Shown here: positions 36,010-47,989 of the stretch, piece after piece | Numbering within the stretch: the stretch's first letter is position 1 | How the letters are laid out: each line of letters starts with the position of its first letter | Assembly (NCBI RefSeq): GCF_008728515.1 | Contig: NC_044981.1 | Location: forward strand, 131,689,937 to 131,753,936 | DNA from: Papio anubis | Lineage: Eukaryota > Chordata > Mammalia > Primates > Cercopithecidae | Direction of reading: 5' to 3' | DNA length: 64,000 bases | Program-made: the position numbers and the translations under genes | Notes under the pieces: generated by a model | What the model was told of the DNA's origin: nothing | The model's input: the letters and a program-made list of their open reading frames with translations, nothing else | Databases searched by the model: none

Positions 36010-36785
36010 ACACATTTTAATTATCTATTGCTGTATAACAAATTACCCCAAAACTTAACAGCTTAAAGCAATATTTATTTATTTATTTATTTGAGATGGA
36101 GTTTTACTCTTGTTGCCCAGGCTGGAGTGCAGTGGTGTGGTCTCAGCTCACCACAACCTCCACCTCGCAGGTTCAAGCGATTCTCCTACCTCAGCCTCCC
36201 GAGTAACTGGGATTACAGGCATGTGCCACCACGCCCGGCTAATTTTGTTGTTGTTGTTGTATTTTTAGTAGAGACGGGCTTTCTCCATGTTGGTCAGGCT
36301 GGTCTCGAACTCCTGACCTCAGGTGATCCACCCACCTAGGCCTCCTAAAGTGTTGGGATTACAGGGGTGAGCCACAGGGCCTGGCCTAACAAATATTTAT
36401 TATCTCACAGGTTCTGTGGGTCAGGGATTAGGGAGTGGCTTTGCTGATTGATTTTGGTTTAAGGTCTTTCATGACATCAATTAGGGTTGCAGTTACCCAA
36501 ATCTTGCCTGGGGCTGCAGCATCCACTTCTAAGATTGCTCACTCACATGGTTGTTGGCGCACAGGCCTCTGCATTGGGCTGTTTGAGGGTCTTCACCATA
36601 TGGCAGCTGGCTTCCCAGAACCAATGGTCTAAGAGAGAGCAAGATAGAAACCACAACATCTTTTACAATCTTGCCTTGAAAATCATACACTGTAATTTTC
36701 TGTCATATCCCTTTAGTTAAAAGCAAGTTACCAAGTATGGCTCACACTCAGTGGAAGGAAATTAGTCTCTGCCAGACAAAGGTAT
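36010..36785. repeat. Old interspersed repeat split by Alu, family unassigned
   Basis: TATCTATTGCTGTATAACAA and CTCACAGGTTCTGTGGGTCA then CACATGGTTGTTGGCGCACA form a string seen in many old mammalian repeats. I could not fix the family. Confidence 0.45.
36067..36386 (-). mobile_element. Alu with (ATTT)n tail
   Basis: (TTTA)n tail, full antisense dimer. Near-identical CAATATTTATT / CAAATATTTATT flanks. Confidence 0.95.
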
Positions 36786-36810
36786 GTTAAAAAATTTATG
36801 GGCAGATTTT

Positions 36811-37174
36811 TTTTTTTTTGTAGAAAAGGGGTATGACATAGGGAGGGGAACATTATACATTGATGCCTGTTGAGGGGTTGGGGGCAAGGGGAGAAAGAGC
36901 ATTAGGACAAATACCTAATGCATGCGGGGCTTAAAACCTAGATGACAGGTTGGTAGGTGCAGCAAACCACCTTGGCACATGTATACCTATGTAACTAACC
37001 TGCATGTTCAGCACATGTATCCCAGAACTTAAAGCAAAAAAAAAAAAAAAAAAGAAGAAGAAATGGGGTCCAGCTATGTTGCCCAGACTGGTCTCAACTC
37101 CTGGGCTCAAGTGATCCTCTCATCTCAGCTTCCCAAAGTGCTGTGATTATAGTTGTGAGCCACTGTGCTTGGCC
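36811..37174 (-). mobile_element. Alu left-monomer element split by an L1 tail
   Basis: A T-run (36809-36821) and GTAGAAA continue at 37060 as AAATGGGGTCCAGCTATGTT. Flanked by TGGGCAGATTTTT on both sides, so the composite has its own target duplication. Confidence 0.85.
36829..37058 (+). mobile_element. L1PA-type 3' tail nested in the Alu monomer
   Basis: GGCACATGTATACCTATGTA and TAACTAACCTGCATGTTC then GAACTTAAAGC plus poly(A) is a primate L1 3' end. Confidence 0.9.
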
Positions 37175-37226
37175 TGTGGGCAGATTTTTAAAACCATCAT
37201 AGTGTACACTGAAGATTCAAAAGAGT

Positions 37227-37605
37227 TTTATTAGTCTGTTCTCAGGGTGCTATAAAGAGATGTCTGACACTGGATAATTTATAAAGGAAAGAGTTTTAAT
37301 TGACTCACAGTTCCACTTGGCTAGGGAGGCCTGAGGAAACTTACAATCATGGCAGAAGGGGAAGCAAGCATGTTTTACATGGTGGCAGGAGAGAGACAGC
37401 ATGACTGTGTGTAAGAGGAAATGTCAAACACGTATAAAACCATCAGATCTCGTGAGAACTCACTCACTATCACAAGAACAGCAGGGGGAAACCACCCCCA
37501 TGATCCAGTCACCTCCCACCAGGTCCCGCACTTGACATGTGGGGACTATGAGGATTACAATTTAAGATGAGATTTGGGTGGGGACAAAAAGCCAAAACTA
37601 TATCA
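37227..37605 (-). mobile_element. MST-type MaLR solo LTR
   Basis: Antisense MST LTR ending AAAACTATATCA. AGAGT directly precedes and follows it: a perfect 5-bp target duplication. Confidence 0.9.
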
Positions 37606-37850
37606 AGAGTCTGCAGAAGAACTGTTAGAATTAAAAGTAGATTTATTAAGATCACAGGATACAAGCACACATACTAAAATCAATTGCATTTCCATTTAAT
37701 AGTATCAATTACTTAAAAAATAAAATGTACAAAATGATGCTATTTATAATCGCATGAAAAAAATGAAATACCTAGCAACAAGTACAATTAAAGCTAAGAA
37801 AGATGTCTACATGGAAAAGTTCGGAACATTTAGCTAAATTATAGATACTG

Positions 37851-38785
37851 AATTGAATTTGTGAAATTAAATAACTAGCTATATTTTCTTCTAAATACCA
37901 TCCAATTAAAGATCATCAGCTGCAAAATGAATTGCATCTTTTGCTAAAGGTTTAACATACTTGTGTGTGAAAGCAAAAGAGAAATCTCTATCGTCAGTTT
38001 TCTTTCTTTGGCCTACAAGGTTTATCTCACAACTGTGTCAAGTAGTCAGCCTCCTGTGGTTTTCTGGATCTCCTGATGTTCTACTAATGCTGCCTCTGTT
38101 ATATCTGGAAGCAACTGGCTTTCCATTTCCTTGGCCTGTTACTTAGGTTTTACCAAAATCTTTCCTTATCTTTTTTCCTTCACTGTAGTTCTGGCAGATG
38201 TTTAAAATAGATAGCAATAAAAATAAATCTAAACTAAAATTAAAACCCAATTTTAAAAATTCAAAAGCATAAAAACAAGCAAGTTTAGAAAATTCAAATT
38301 TCCAAATATAATAAAGTCAAAATTGACTAAGCGCACAGATGTCTACTCTTTTTCTGACCCTACCTAAGAGATCTCCATCTTGAAGTAGCTTTGCGTTGGC
38401 ACAGTAATTATGCCTGGAATAAGTGTAGTTATTCAAAGAACCTGTGTCCTTGTTCTCTCTTTGTATGTTCTAGGGTATTCAAGACCCAGATCTTCCCCTG
38501 AGTCTAATAATATTGAACTATTCAAAGTACCTGTAGTATTTACAGTTCCTACAGAGGGAATGGGCCCCAGGATATTCCTTGAACAGGAATATTCATGTTA
38601 AATTTGCGACCCTCATCTCTCACCCCCAATATATGCACAACCATATTGTATTCCCAAACATCTGAACCACAGCCATCCAGCCAATCCATAGTCCAGCCAG
38701 TGACCTATGAGGTAATTTGCCATGAAAATTTTTCTTCAAATACGGCAACACATATTTAGAATTTCTTCAAATATTCTTCCACCCA
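37851..38785. other. Unassigned interval
   Basis: No repeat or open frame with support. A-rich low complexity around 38215-38330. Confidence 0.4.
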
Positions 38786-38789
38786 ATAG

Positions 38790-38960
38790 TTATACTTCTG
38801 GAAATTTATCCTACATATACACTTGTACATTTTACTTATAGACATATAGACAAGAATGTTAATTTTATTATAAGCGTTATTTATAGCAGCAAAAAATTTT
38901 AACTACATATACTTCAATAAGGGACAACTTAAATGCATTGTAACTTTATAATACAGTTGT
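38790..38960 (+). mobile_element. Old L1 fragment
   Basis: AGTTATACTTCTGGAAATTT and TAGCAGCAAAAAATTTTAAC follow the ORF2 C-terminal coding text of L1M elements. Confidence 0.6.
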
Positions 38961-40490
38961 TGAAAAAAAGACACAGATTAATACATTGCTTTCACTCTGT
39001 CATGTTTGCGTGCATGGTATAAATACCTCCTTCCCATGGGGAAGTTTGAGTTCTTCACAGTGGGTTTTGTCTTCCCCAACCCTAACCTCAGCTAACTTCT
39101 GGATTAATTAATTAACCCATTTTTGCCTAGTTTACCATTATTGAGACACTAAGCTTGTGGGGGTTATTTATGTCCTACTGCTCAAGGCCATTGCCAAAGT
39201 TTGACTTTTCAAAAAAGAAATTTGCAACCTCTGGCATAAATGGATTAATTTTCTTTGTGGTATAAGATGTTAGATATGAGTTCTACCTTTGGGAGCCTAC
39301 CCTTGTCTATTAGCCTTTTCCAAAACAGACAAAAAATTATTTTTAAATATTAGAACTAGAAATGAAACCAACTGGGAAAGCTATTTGTTGAGGTCAGAGC
39401 TTTTGGAGATCTGAACAGATACTGGTGAGGAAGCAAGGCAAAGTATTTGACCAGGTAGATCAGATCAGTTCAGACTGGTGGTGAATTTGCCTGATAGATC
39501 TCACAAACAGACTATTCTCACATCTTAAATTTTTCTTCTTGGAAAAACCTCATGCATCTGGAATTCTCCCACTGTGTTCCTACTCCAGGTGGTAGAATGC
39601 CTAGTGTTATTAACTTGGCAAGATTGACACCACTGAGCTCAAATGAAGAGTCAGACCCTACTTACTCCAAAGGCTTACCTCCACCCATTTTTGGAGGACT
39701 CTCCTTAGTTCACTCTTTTTTTTCAGGGGCGGGGCTGGCAGATATTTTGGAATATTAAATTTACTTGACATAAGCAATGTATCAGGATGAATGTTATTCT
39801 TTCACAAGGGATACATGAAGCTCTTAGAGAAAAACCGAATTTTTTAAACGTAAAAATTTCACCAAACCTCTACTTATTTAGGCATCATTGAGCAATGGGG
39901 TAAAAGTTATAAGCCAAGCACTAATTTTTTTTGAGGGGTGGAGGGAGGGACCGGCTTGCAAGTCTACTTAGTTCATGGCACATTGCAATAAAAATATTTG
40001 CTCAATTTACTGAATTTAGACTTTAATGAATTGAGATATTATACTTTGACATTTTGCTTAAGTAAGACTTTACAGGAAAGCTATATTTACAGTAATAAAT
40101 GAATAAAACATTTAATAAAAGACAATTCTTCTGGGAATCTGTAGTGATTCCTTATTGCATATAGGCAATCAGGAACAAACTCAAGCTCCTCTTTGAAGTC
40201 TCAACACCTTTGCTCATGAAGTTCCTCTCCAAAGCCACCAACTCTGTCAAATTTGCACGATACTCTTCATCACAATTTATCATTTCTTTCTTTATTATGC
40301 AAATATCTTTAATTCAAATTTTAGCTATTTTCCCTGTCGTGTAAATTTCCCTTTTGTTGAGATTGATTTGAAGATTTTCCTCACTGTAGTGTTCTTGTGT
40401 TTTGGAATTATAAAATGACTTGGAGTGTGTTTCCTTTTTTCCTGTTTTCTGGGTGAGTTGGTATAGCATTGCTTTATTTTCAGGGTAGGC
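38961..40490. other. Unassigned interval
   Basis: 1.5 kb without recognisable repeat, exon or RNA signature. Confidence 0.4.
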
Positions 40491-40494
40491 TAAC

Positions 40495-40935
40495 TGATGT
40501 TAAAAACAACAACAACAACAACAACGATGACAAAACAAAACCTTCAAAATCTTAGTGGCTCGACAATATAAGGGTTTATTTCTCCCTCATTCTTACTCAC
40601 ACTTCAGTATTGGTTATGAGTGGGCATGGGGGAGGACTCTGCTCCATACAGTCATTAAGGGATCCAGGCTTCTTACATTTTAGAAGATCTATTGTCCCCT
40701 AGGGCTTCAGAGTCCTCCTCTGGGTCCTCTGCATTTAACAAACAAAGGAAGAGACAGAGAGTGACAGATCATACAAGAGATTTTTTAATAGGCACTAGGC
40801 CTACAGACAGTGTACATCATCTCTAACCCACATCCCATTGGCAAGAACCCACTCACATGACCACACTTAAATGCAAAGGATGCTGGGAGATACAGATAGT
40901 TTTGTGCTCCAGCAGAAAAGAAAATATGATGTGGT
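40495..40935. repeat. Old interspersed repeat with (CAA)n, family unassigned
   Basis: (AAC)n at 40505-40527 followed by CTTAGTGGCTCGACAATATA and CACTCACATGACCACACTTA, a string typical of an old mammalian repeat I cannot name. Confidence 0.4.
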
Positions 40936-41009
40936 GATCACATAGCCTTGTCTCCAGTGATCTTTTCTTCTGGTAGGGAAACATCTGCTTCCCCTTCTTT
41001 CCACACAAA

Positions 41010-42032
41010 GAACATACTCACCTTTTCCACTCACTTTTCTAGATTGGTCTTGCCAGAGATTATTAATTTTATAAGTGTTTTTACAGAACCAAATTTTGAC
41101 TGTGATGATCTTTTCTTCCCAGTGTTTTCTAGATCACTAATTTCTTCTTATATTTATTACTTTCTTAGGGAATATTCTTTTCAAACTAATTTTGTAAGTT
41201 GGATGATTATCTTATTAATTTTCAGCCTTTCTTTTTTTAACTACATACATCTAAGGGTATGATTTTTTTTGAAGCACTGTTTTAGCTGAATTCCACAATC
41301 ATTCTAATCATGTCATTATGTTGTTCTGAGCATTTTAATAATTTTTATTATGTTTTCTTCTCTGTCCATGAAATATTAGGAAGTTCCCTCCTCCTGAAAA
41401 TAAATGGAGTTTTAAAAGTTATTTAGTTACTATTCATTCATTACCTAATTGCAATGATGTCAGTGTATGGTATGCTATACTATATCAGTTGTATGAAATT
41501 TGAGACTTGGGTTTAAAGTTGAAATTTGAAAGTTGAAAACTGCCTGAGCACGGTTGCTTATGCTTGTAATTCCAGCACTTTGGGAGGCCAGGTGGTAGGA
41601 TCACTTGAGGCCAGGAGTTTAAGACCAGCCTGGGCAACCAAGCGAGACCCAGTCTCTATAAAAAACTTAAAAAAGAAAAAATTAGCTTTGTGTGGTGGCA
41701 CATACCTGTAGTCCCAGCTACTTGGGATGTTGAAGTAGGAGAATCACCTGAGCCCAGAATAATTGGTGGGACCGTTGAGTGATCACACAACTGCACTCTA
41801 ACCTGGGCGATAGAGTGAGACCCTGTCTCAAATTTTAAAAAAAGAAAGGAAGGAAGGTAATTAGTTGAAACTTATTTTACAGCCTACTATGTAATTTTCA
41901 TAAAGAGTCCTTGTATGCTTGAGAAGAATGCATATTCTGCAGTTGCTGGGTGAAATTTTCTACATATGTTCATTATTTCAATATTATTAATTCTATTTTT
42001 AAAATCTTATGTATTCCTATTGACTTCTATCT
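41010..42032 (-). mobile_element. Old L1 (L1M) ORF2 5' part, Alu-interrupted
   Basis: GAGAAGAATGCATATTCTGC and GCACTGTTTTAGCTGAATTC match the antisense N-terminal ORF2 region of old L1s. Sequence is continuous across the Alu at 41538-41850. Confidence 0.7.
41538..41850 (+). mobile_element. Old Alu
   Basis: Diverged dimer with AAAG-rich tail. Confidence 0.93.
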
Positions 42033-42222
42033 CTTGCCTCAGCCTCCTGAGTAGCTGAGACTATAGGCTGATGCCACTGCACCCAGCTAATTTTTGTATT
42101 TTCAGTAGAGACAGGGTTTCACTGTGTTGGCCAGGCTGATCATGAACTCCTGATCTCAAGTGATCCACCTGCTTTGGCCTCCCAAAGTGTTGGGTTTACA
42201 GGCTGAGCCACTGTGCCCTGCC
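42033..42222 (-). mobile_element. Alu lacking its 3' end
   Basis: Starts inside the right monomer (CTTGCCTCAGCCTCCTGAGT) with no T-run and runs to the Alu head complement, so the 3' part was deleted after insertion. Confidence 0.9.
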
Positions 42223-43615
42223 AGATGAATATCAAAAACACGTTTCTTCCTCAGGGCTGAGTCAAACCTTGAGAAGCTAAGTGTGGATTAAACATCGCTT
42301 CACTGTTCACTTTGACTGGGTGCTCTTGTGCAGGGCACAGTCTTATCACTGTGTGCAGAGCTTGTGCCTGCTTTAGCATTTGCTTATCTTTTGGGATTTG
42401 CTCTTCCTCACAGATTCTAGCCTCTCACAATTACTTTACCTTTTGTACCAGGCTCAGCCATGTATTTTTAAAATGCTTTAAAAATTACATTCATCATTTT
42501 TAGGTGTCATGCCCTGGGAATTTTCCTCTGAATACCGGACCTATCAAACTGTAGGAAATCGAAGGTATCTCACTCATTTTCGATTAGATTGACTCTTTCA
42601 TCAAATATTTACTTAAGAAGCCCTCTATGAGTTGCTGTGCTTGGAACTAAAATACAATGATAAAGAAAGCAAAGTCCCTGCCTTTGCAAAACCTATAGTT
42701 GAGTGGTCCTTTTTCATTTTCTGGGTGTGTTTTTCTTCTCAGGGATTGCACCCTCCCGGAAGGTTTTCCTCTGGAAAGTGTGGGATCATAAGCAGCAATA
42801 GCATACACATAAGCTGAAAACCCCTATCCTTCTAAGTGTTTTCTAATAAGTAGAACACATTTGTGTGCCTTGGGAAACCACACAAAACCAAACCGAAGAA
42901 TGGTACTTTGCTAATACCAACCTTCCGCCACACATCTGTTTTGAATAAACGAAGGACCACTCTCTAAGATGGTCCGTTTTCCAAAGGGAGGAATTTGTTT
43001 GCTTAGAGACGGCAACATTCCAGCTCCAATCCCACTGTCGCCACTATTTCCGGGGGCTGTTTTACAAACCAGCCAATCAAGTCTGGGCTATGCAAATATT
43101 CCAAGGATATAATCCAGGGGATTACTCTTCCAATTTTCCCCCTGGTACTTTTATTCAGCAGTCTCTCTGCTGCTCCGATTGTAGCTGTTGATGGGTTTTT
43201 ACCACCATTTGCTGAGACCACTTACAAATTATGCTCCTCCGGCAAGGTTCCCCAGCGTGGGCCCAAGGCTCGCCTTGTCACACCACATCAAAAGTTGTCT
43301 ATGGTATTATGGGGGTAATTCTGTCTGTCCAGCAAAGTCCAATGACACTGCTTAAAGGTCATTTTGCCTTTCCCATCCCATCTAATTAAGTGGGCAGACT
43401 GCTGACTGCAGGCTTGTAGCGGAGTGGGGTGGTCACATGCCAGTCCACTTTTAGTAAAGTTTGGTGTTCTGTCTCTCATTTTCCGCAGCAGGACATCTGC
43501 GAACTCCCTGCAAAACAGGAATCTAAAGAGCCCTTTAGGCTCTTTTCAGAGTCTCCTCTTTGCTTTGATTATGTCTATGAATGAGCCTGGAGCCTTCTCT
43601 TTTGACATCTCTGTT
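42223..43615. other. Repeat-free interval, possible distal regulatory element
   Basis: 1.4 kb with no recognisable repeat in an otherwise repeat-packed region. 43060-43110 holds a CCAAT motif (AGCCAATCAA), an octamer (ATGCAAAT) and ATAATCC within 50 bases. It lies about 4.5-5.5 kb upstream of the CpG-island promoter. Function is inference only. Confidence 0.3.
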
Positions 43616-43787
43616 TTTGTTTTTTTTTTTTTTTTTTTTTTTTTTAGAGAGAGAGTCTGGTTCTGACGCCCAGGCTGGGGTGCAGTGGCACCATCTTGGC
43701 TTACTGCAACCTCTGTCTCCTGGGTTGAAGCAATTCTCCTGCCTCAGCCTCCCAAGTAGCTGGAATTACAGGTGTGTGCCACCACTT
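43616..43787 (-). mobile_element. 5'-truncated Alu
   Basis: T-run 43620-43645 then right monomer antisense to GTGTGCCACCACTTGCT. Confidence 0.9.
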
Positions 43788-44291
43788 GCTAAAATAATAT
43801 ACATATATTATATGCTTTCCAAATGTAGCTTTTCTGGACTTTTATTGGACCTGTACCATTTGTTTTCAGTTCTAGGGAGCAATTGATCATGAGATGTCAT
43901 GACGAGCAACTCTGAAGACTATGTTCCAGCTTAAGGGAATGAACCACTCCATGCCTCTTTCTTTGTCATTGAGCCTAATGAAATAGGGGTGTGTGTGTGG
44001 GGGGCAAAACTCCAACTACAATTGAGAGAATATCTCAATTTGGCAGGCTTGAGATGCATATACCTGTTATTAGCCATAGTTGGGACTGGCTTTTCCAAAG
44101 ATGACATCATTTAGTGTGACTTAGATGGAAAGGAGGCCCTGTGATGCTTTTGATAAAAAATCTGTGTGAAGAGTTGCTTGAGGACCAACTTGAATACCAG
44201 ACTAGAAAAACATGGTGTCTGTAGTGAATTGCTAACAAGATGTCTGCCAACAATTTCCCCCCTCACTGTACACACATTCCACTCCTTCTAC
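43788..44291. other. Unassigned interval
   Basis: Contains a short GT/GGGG tract (43987-44005). Nothing else recognised. Confidence 0.4.
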
Positions 44292-44855
44292 TGTGTCCAG
44301 AATTGGTGGGTTCTTGGTCTCACTTACTTCAACAATGAAGACGCGGACCCTTGCGGTGAGTGTTACAGTTCTTAAAGATGGTGTGTCTTGAGTTTGTTCC
44401 TTCTGATGTTCAGACGTGTCCGGAGTGTCTTCCTTCTGGTGGGTTCATGGTCTCGCTGACTTCAAGAGTGAAGCCGCAGACCTTTGCAGTGAGTGTTACA
44501 GCTCAGCTTAAAGGCAGCAGGTCCAGCGTTGTTCATTCCTTCCCTGGTGGGTTCGTGGTCTGGCTGACTTCAGCAGTGAAGCTGCAGACCTTCAGGGTGG
44601 GTGTCACAGCTATAAACGCAGCACGAACCCCAGTGAGCAGCAGCAATATTTATTGCGAAGAGCAAAATAACAAAGCTTCCATGCCGTTGACAGAGTACCC
44701 CAGCGGGTTACTGGTGCTGGCACTGGTGGCCTGCTTTTATTCCCTTATTTGGCCCCACCCACATCCTGCTGATTGGTCCATTTTACAGAGTGCTGATTGG
44801 TGCATTTACAATCCTTTAGCTAGACAGAAAAGTTCTCCAAGTCCCCACCCTAGGT
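44292..44855 (-). promoter_or_regulatory. LTR12 (HERV9) LTR, U3-truncated, antisense
   Basis: TGTGTCCAGAATTGGTGGG at the left is the reverse complement of the LTR12 end. Tandem units around GGTGGGTTCATGGTCTCGC and GGTGGGTTCGTGGTCTGGC, the TGCTGATTGG (CCAAT) boxes at 44766-44802 and TTTTATTCCCTTATTTGG are typical. The long U3 enhancer array is missing. LTR12 copies often act as primate promoters. This one would fire leftward, away from the CpG island 3 kb to its right. Confidence 0.88.
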
Positions 44856-44889
44856 AGAAGCCCAGTTGTCTTTACCTCTCACTACCAAG

Positions 44890-45330
44890 AGGCAAAGTCT
44901 ATGACCCCTCTCCTTGAATTGGGGCTGGCCCTCTGATTTGCTTTGACCAACAGAATGGAACATAAGTGATGCTGTGTGACTTCTGGGTCAAGCCCTTGCA
45001 GGCCTTGCAGCATTTGCTTTTGTTCTCTTGGAAGCTGGGTGTCATGTAAAGAAGTCTGTGTTATCCTACTAGATAGGCCACATAGAGGATGGAGGGAGGA
45101 AGCACATGCAGAAAACAAAGGGAGGAGGGAGAGAGAGAGTCTGGAGGATGAGAGTCCATGTGGAGGAGAAATTAGGAGCCCCCAGTTGACAGGCAGCACC
45201 AACTGCCAGACATGTGAGTGAAGCCATCTTAGATCCTTTATCCACAGTTGAGCCTCCCAGCTGAGCATTGCTTGAATTCCTGCCCCAAAGAATCACAAGC
45301 AATAAACCGGTTGTTTGAAGTCACTAAAGC
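44890..45330 (+). mobile_element. MLT1-type MaLR LTR
   Basis: GTGAGTGAAGCCATCTTAGA, TTGAATTCCTGCCCCAAAGA and CAATAAACCGGTTGTTTGAA follow the MLT1 3' part. Confidence 0.7.
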
Positions 45331-46837
45331 AGAGTCTTGTAGCCCAACTGAAACTGAGCCAAAGTTGGCCGGGTGACAGAGTGACTCCTGCAGTCATTTG
45401 TGTGATATGTTTGTTGCTGTGGCAGTGGAACTGGGATTGCATGAATTCATGATGAAGCTTGAGAATGCCTTAGAAATAGTAGGAGAGAGCATTTTCAGGT
45501 CTTGCTGCCTGTGGATCATGTAAAGGAAGGGCAGGTCCTCAACCCAGACCACTCCAACCTGGTTTGGGCTTGGCACACAGAAGGCACAAAGATAAAACGA
45601 TGACTCATGGATATAGTGAGATCAAGCTTTTCCAGGGGCCATACCTATGGGGGTGAGTTGGTGAGTAAAGGCACTAAGGAAGTCCTGGGTACATTTCTAG
45701 TCCATACTTCCAAACTAACTATGTTTGCAGATAGTGCCCAGGATTGAGGCTTTATGGTAAATTTGGATGTGGTAGCTCTCAGGACTAGTACCTATATTCC
45801 TGTCTTGTTCTCTGCGTCAGTCCTTTGCCTGTTACTACGGTGTGTCTAGTGGGAAGACTCAATCTTGTTCTTACTAGTGTGTTTTCCTGGGGATTAACAT
45901 TTTGTCCTTGAACTGCAGCCTGGTAGTCCTGACAGTACTTCCACCTGCCTGAATGTTTGAATATCACCTATTCCAGGACTTTGTCCTTCTTTCTGTTCAA
46001 AATCCTCTTCTCTTCTTGTTAGACTTCCCTGGTTGTCTGGACTACCACCTGTTGTTTGCTAAAATCTCTGTGATGCCACCTTCCATCAGTTTTTTTCACT
46101 TCCTTATAGCTCCTGGGACTTGATTTTTCTATCCTCAGTTCCTGCTAGGTCCTCACTGAATCTGTTCCATTCCATTAAAATGCTAGGGCTATGTAAGGCT
46201 GTGTCCAAAAACAGAGTTCAATTCTTCTTCCACACAATAGCCTTTAGACATTTGACAACCTTTTCATCACCTTTAATCGTCTCTTTAGGCTAAATCTTGC
46301 TGGTTCCCACATTTTCAAGGTCACGCATTTATGGTTATAATTCAGCTTTCAATATTTTCTTTTGGAGGGAAAAATTCCTTCTTAAAATGTGGCGTATAGG
46401 AGAGATTCATGTACTTCAACAGAGAGTATAGGAGGCATATCCTTTCTTATGAGAAGGGCATTGTATTTAATTAATTATGCCTATATTTATGTTATTTTGC
46501 ACTAGCATTTTAAAGGGACTCCATCAGGGTGGATCAATGTTTTACGGGCCCAAAAGCTTATATGACTTTAGGGACTCTTTAAAAAACACAAAATGAAATA
46601 CAAAATTATAAAGTTAGTTTCAAGGCTTGTGAAAATGAGAGATCCTGGCTTGTTTCATTAGTTTTGTTGTAAATCTGCTGCATATTTCTTATTATGAGAA
46701 AATAATAGTATTTTCTCATTAAATTTCCAGGTCTCCTTTACCAGAATTGCTGTCTAATCAGATTTCTGCTCTGTTTTAGCACATCTTATAAAATTTAACT
46801 TGTATACTTAGCATAAGGGATTGTGGTTAAGTAAATT
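45331..46837. other. Unassigned interval
   Basis: No repeat or exon supported. Confidence 0.4.
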
Positions 46838-47070
46838 AATACATGTAAGGGACTTAGAACAATGCCTAGCACATAAAGCACACAATCAGCCTTAACTATT
46901 ATTATTTGGATTATTTACTAGAAGGACCTTGGCAAATAATTTATTTTCCCAACTCTTTTTGATGTAATGGAGCTAATACGTGCCTGCCTTTTTCGTAGGG
47001 TAATTGTGAGGCTCAAATGATAATAAAATATGTGAATGTATTTCGATAACTAGAAGGTATTGTTACTGAG
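46838..47070 (-). repeat. Two adjacent MIR fragments
   Basis: TTAATACATGTAAGGGACTT then AGAACAATGCCTAGCACATA (46838-46915) and GTAATTGTGAGGCTCAAATG (about 47000) are both the antisense MIR 5' region, so two copies lie in the same orientation. Confidence 0.7.
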
Positions 47071-47328
47071 GTTTCATTTGACATTGTTAATTTTGGAAAA
47101 GGTTCTGTTTAGGAAAGAAAGGGAGACTTAGCTGTGACTGTGGTGGAATCACTAAAGACCTCAATAAAGGAGGGAGGAGTAAAAAGGACAAGAGGTGTGT
47201 GTGAGGCAGATGCTGGAGGCAGTGAGCTGGACACGTTGACACCAGCTTGACGCGCAAACCTTCAGAAAAGATGAAATATGTTGAATCTGAAACATATTGA
47301 CCTCATCGTACAAAAGAACCAGAAGGGT

Positions 47329-47331
<3 letters not shown>

Positions 47332-47368
<37 letters not shown>
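47332..47368. repeat. (GT)18 microsatellite
   Basis: Uninterrupted GT tract 400 bases upstream of the CpG island. Confidence 0.97.
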
Positions 47369-47369
<1 letters not shown>

Positions 47370-47758
47370 CTTTCCACAATTTAGCCCCAAACTAGGTTTG
47401 TTCCAGACTCTTCTTCACCCGTGGTCATGCTCTGCAATCCAGGTTCCCAGGCCTCTGCCCGGAGAAATCCTACTTACTCTGGGGGGGCCTTTCCTCCACG
47501 GGGTTTCCCCAACCCCTCCTGTCCTTCCCACAGGAAGAAAAAATGGTTCCTTTTCAATGCCTTTTCTGTGAAAGCACTTTTTCCACTCTAGACTGAGGGA
47601 GACCCAGTTTTCCTTATTCTGCATCTCCAGGCTGCTCCAGTGTCTACCTCTAGGAAGGCGCTCAATGAAGGTTTAGTCAGCGAATGCACTTTGAATAAAT
47701 AACTTTTAAAAGTTAAGAGGACATTTAAGGCCAGGAACCGCAGTTAAGAACGCCTTAC

Positions 47759-47860
47759 CCAGGCGCATTAGCTATCATCCGGGCTGCCCTGAGGGCGAAG
47801 GACGTCCTCCAGCCCCTGGTCCCCGCGGCAGCCCTCAGCGAATCCCGCGGGAAAGGTCTC
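47759..47860 (-). other. Candidate first exon of a divergent transcript
   Basis: On the minus strand the sequence GCGCCTGG|GTAAGGCG gives a strong donor at 47758-47753, about 110 bases beyond the first GC box. The upstream limit is a guess. A short frame with an ATG at about 47777 ends at the donor's TAA, so this is more likely a non-coding or 5' UTR exon. Confidence 0.35.
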
Positions 47861-47989
47861 CCGCCCGCGCAGGGGCGGGGCCTGGGCGTCGGGGGCGGGA
47901 CCGCCCGCGGGGGTTTCCGCGCCGGGGGCTCGTCCGGCGGGGGCGCGGGAGGGGCTTCCGCCGCAAGGGGGCGGGGCCGGCGCTCAGAG

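Larger units (their letters stand above)
31968..37850 (-). pseudogene. Old L1 with 5' inversion (twin-priming structure), multiply interrupted
   Basis: 31968-33645 reads as minus-strand L1 (3' UTR, then ORF2 C-terminal part toward the right). At about 33650 the strand switches: 33650-36005 and 37610-37850 read as plus-strand ORF2 from the RT region onward (for example AAATGCATGAAATGTTAAG…, TTATTAAGATCACAGGATAC). The two 5' sides meet at the switch point, which is the twin-priming arrangement. Interruptions are an L1 tail (32658-32935), four Alus (33870-34180, 34193-34488, 34591-34785, 35278-35576) and a block at 36010-37605. No open frame survives. Confidence 0.75.

Noticed and set aside
36810..37060. 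Possible processed pseudogene because of internal poly(A)
   Set aside because: Sequence before the poly(A) is L1 3' UTR, not a gene.
44360..44857. 165-codon plus-strand frame
   Set aside because: It is the antisense of the LTR12 LTR; no similarity to a protein.
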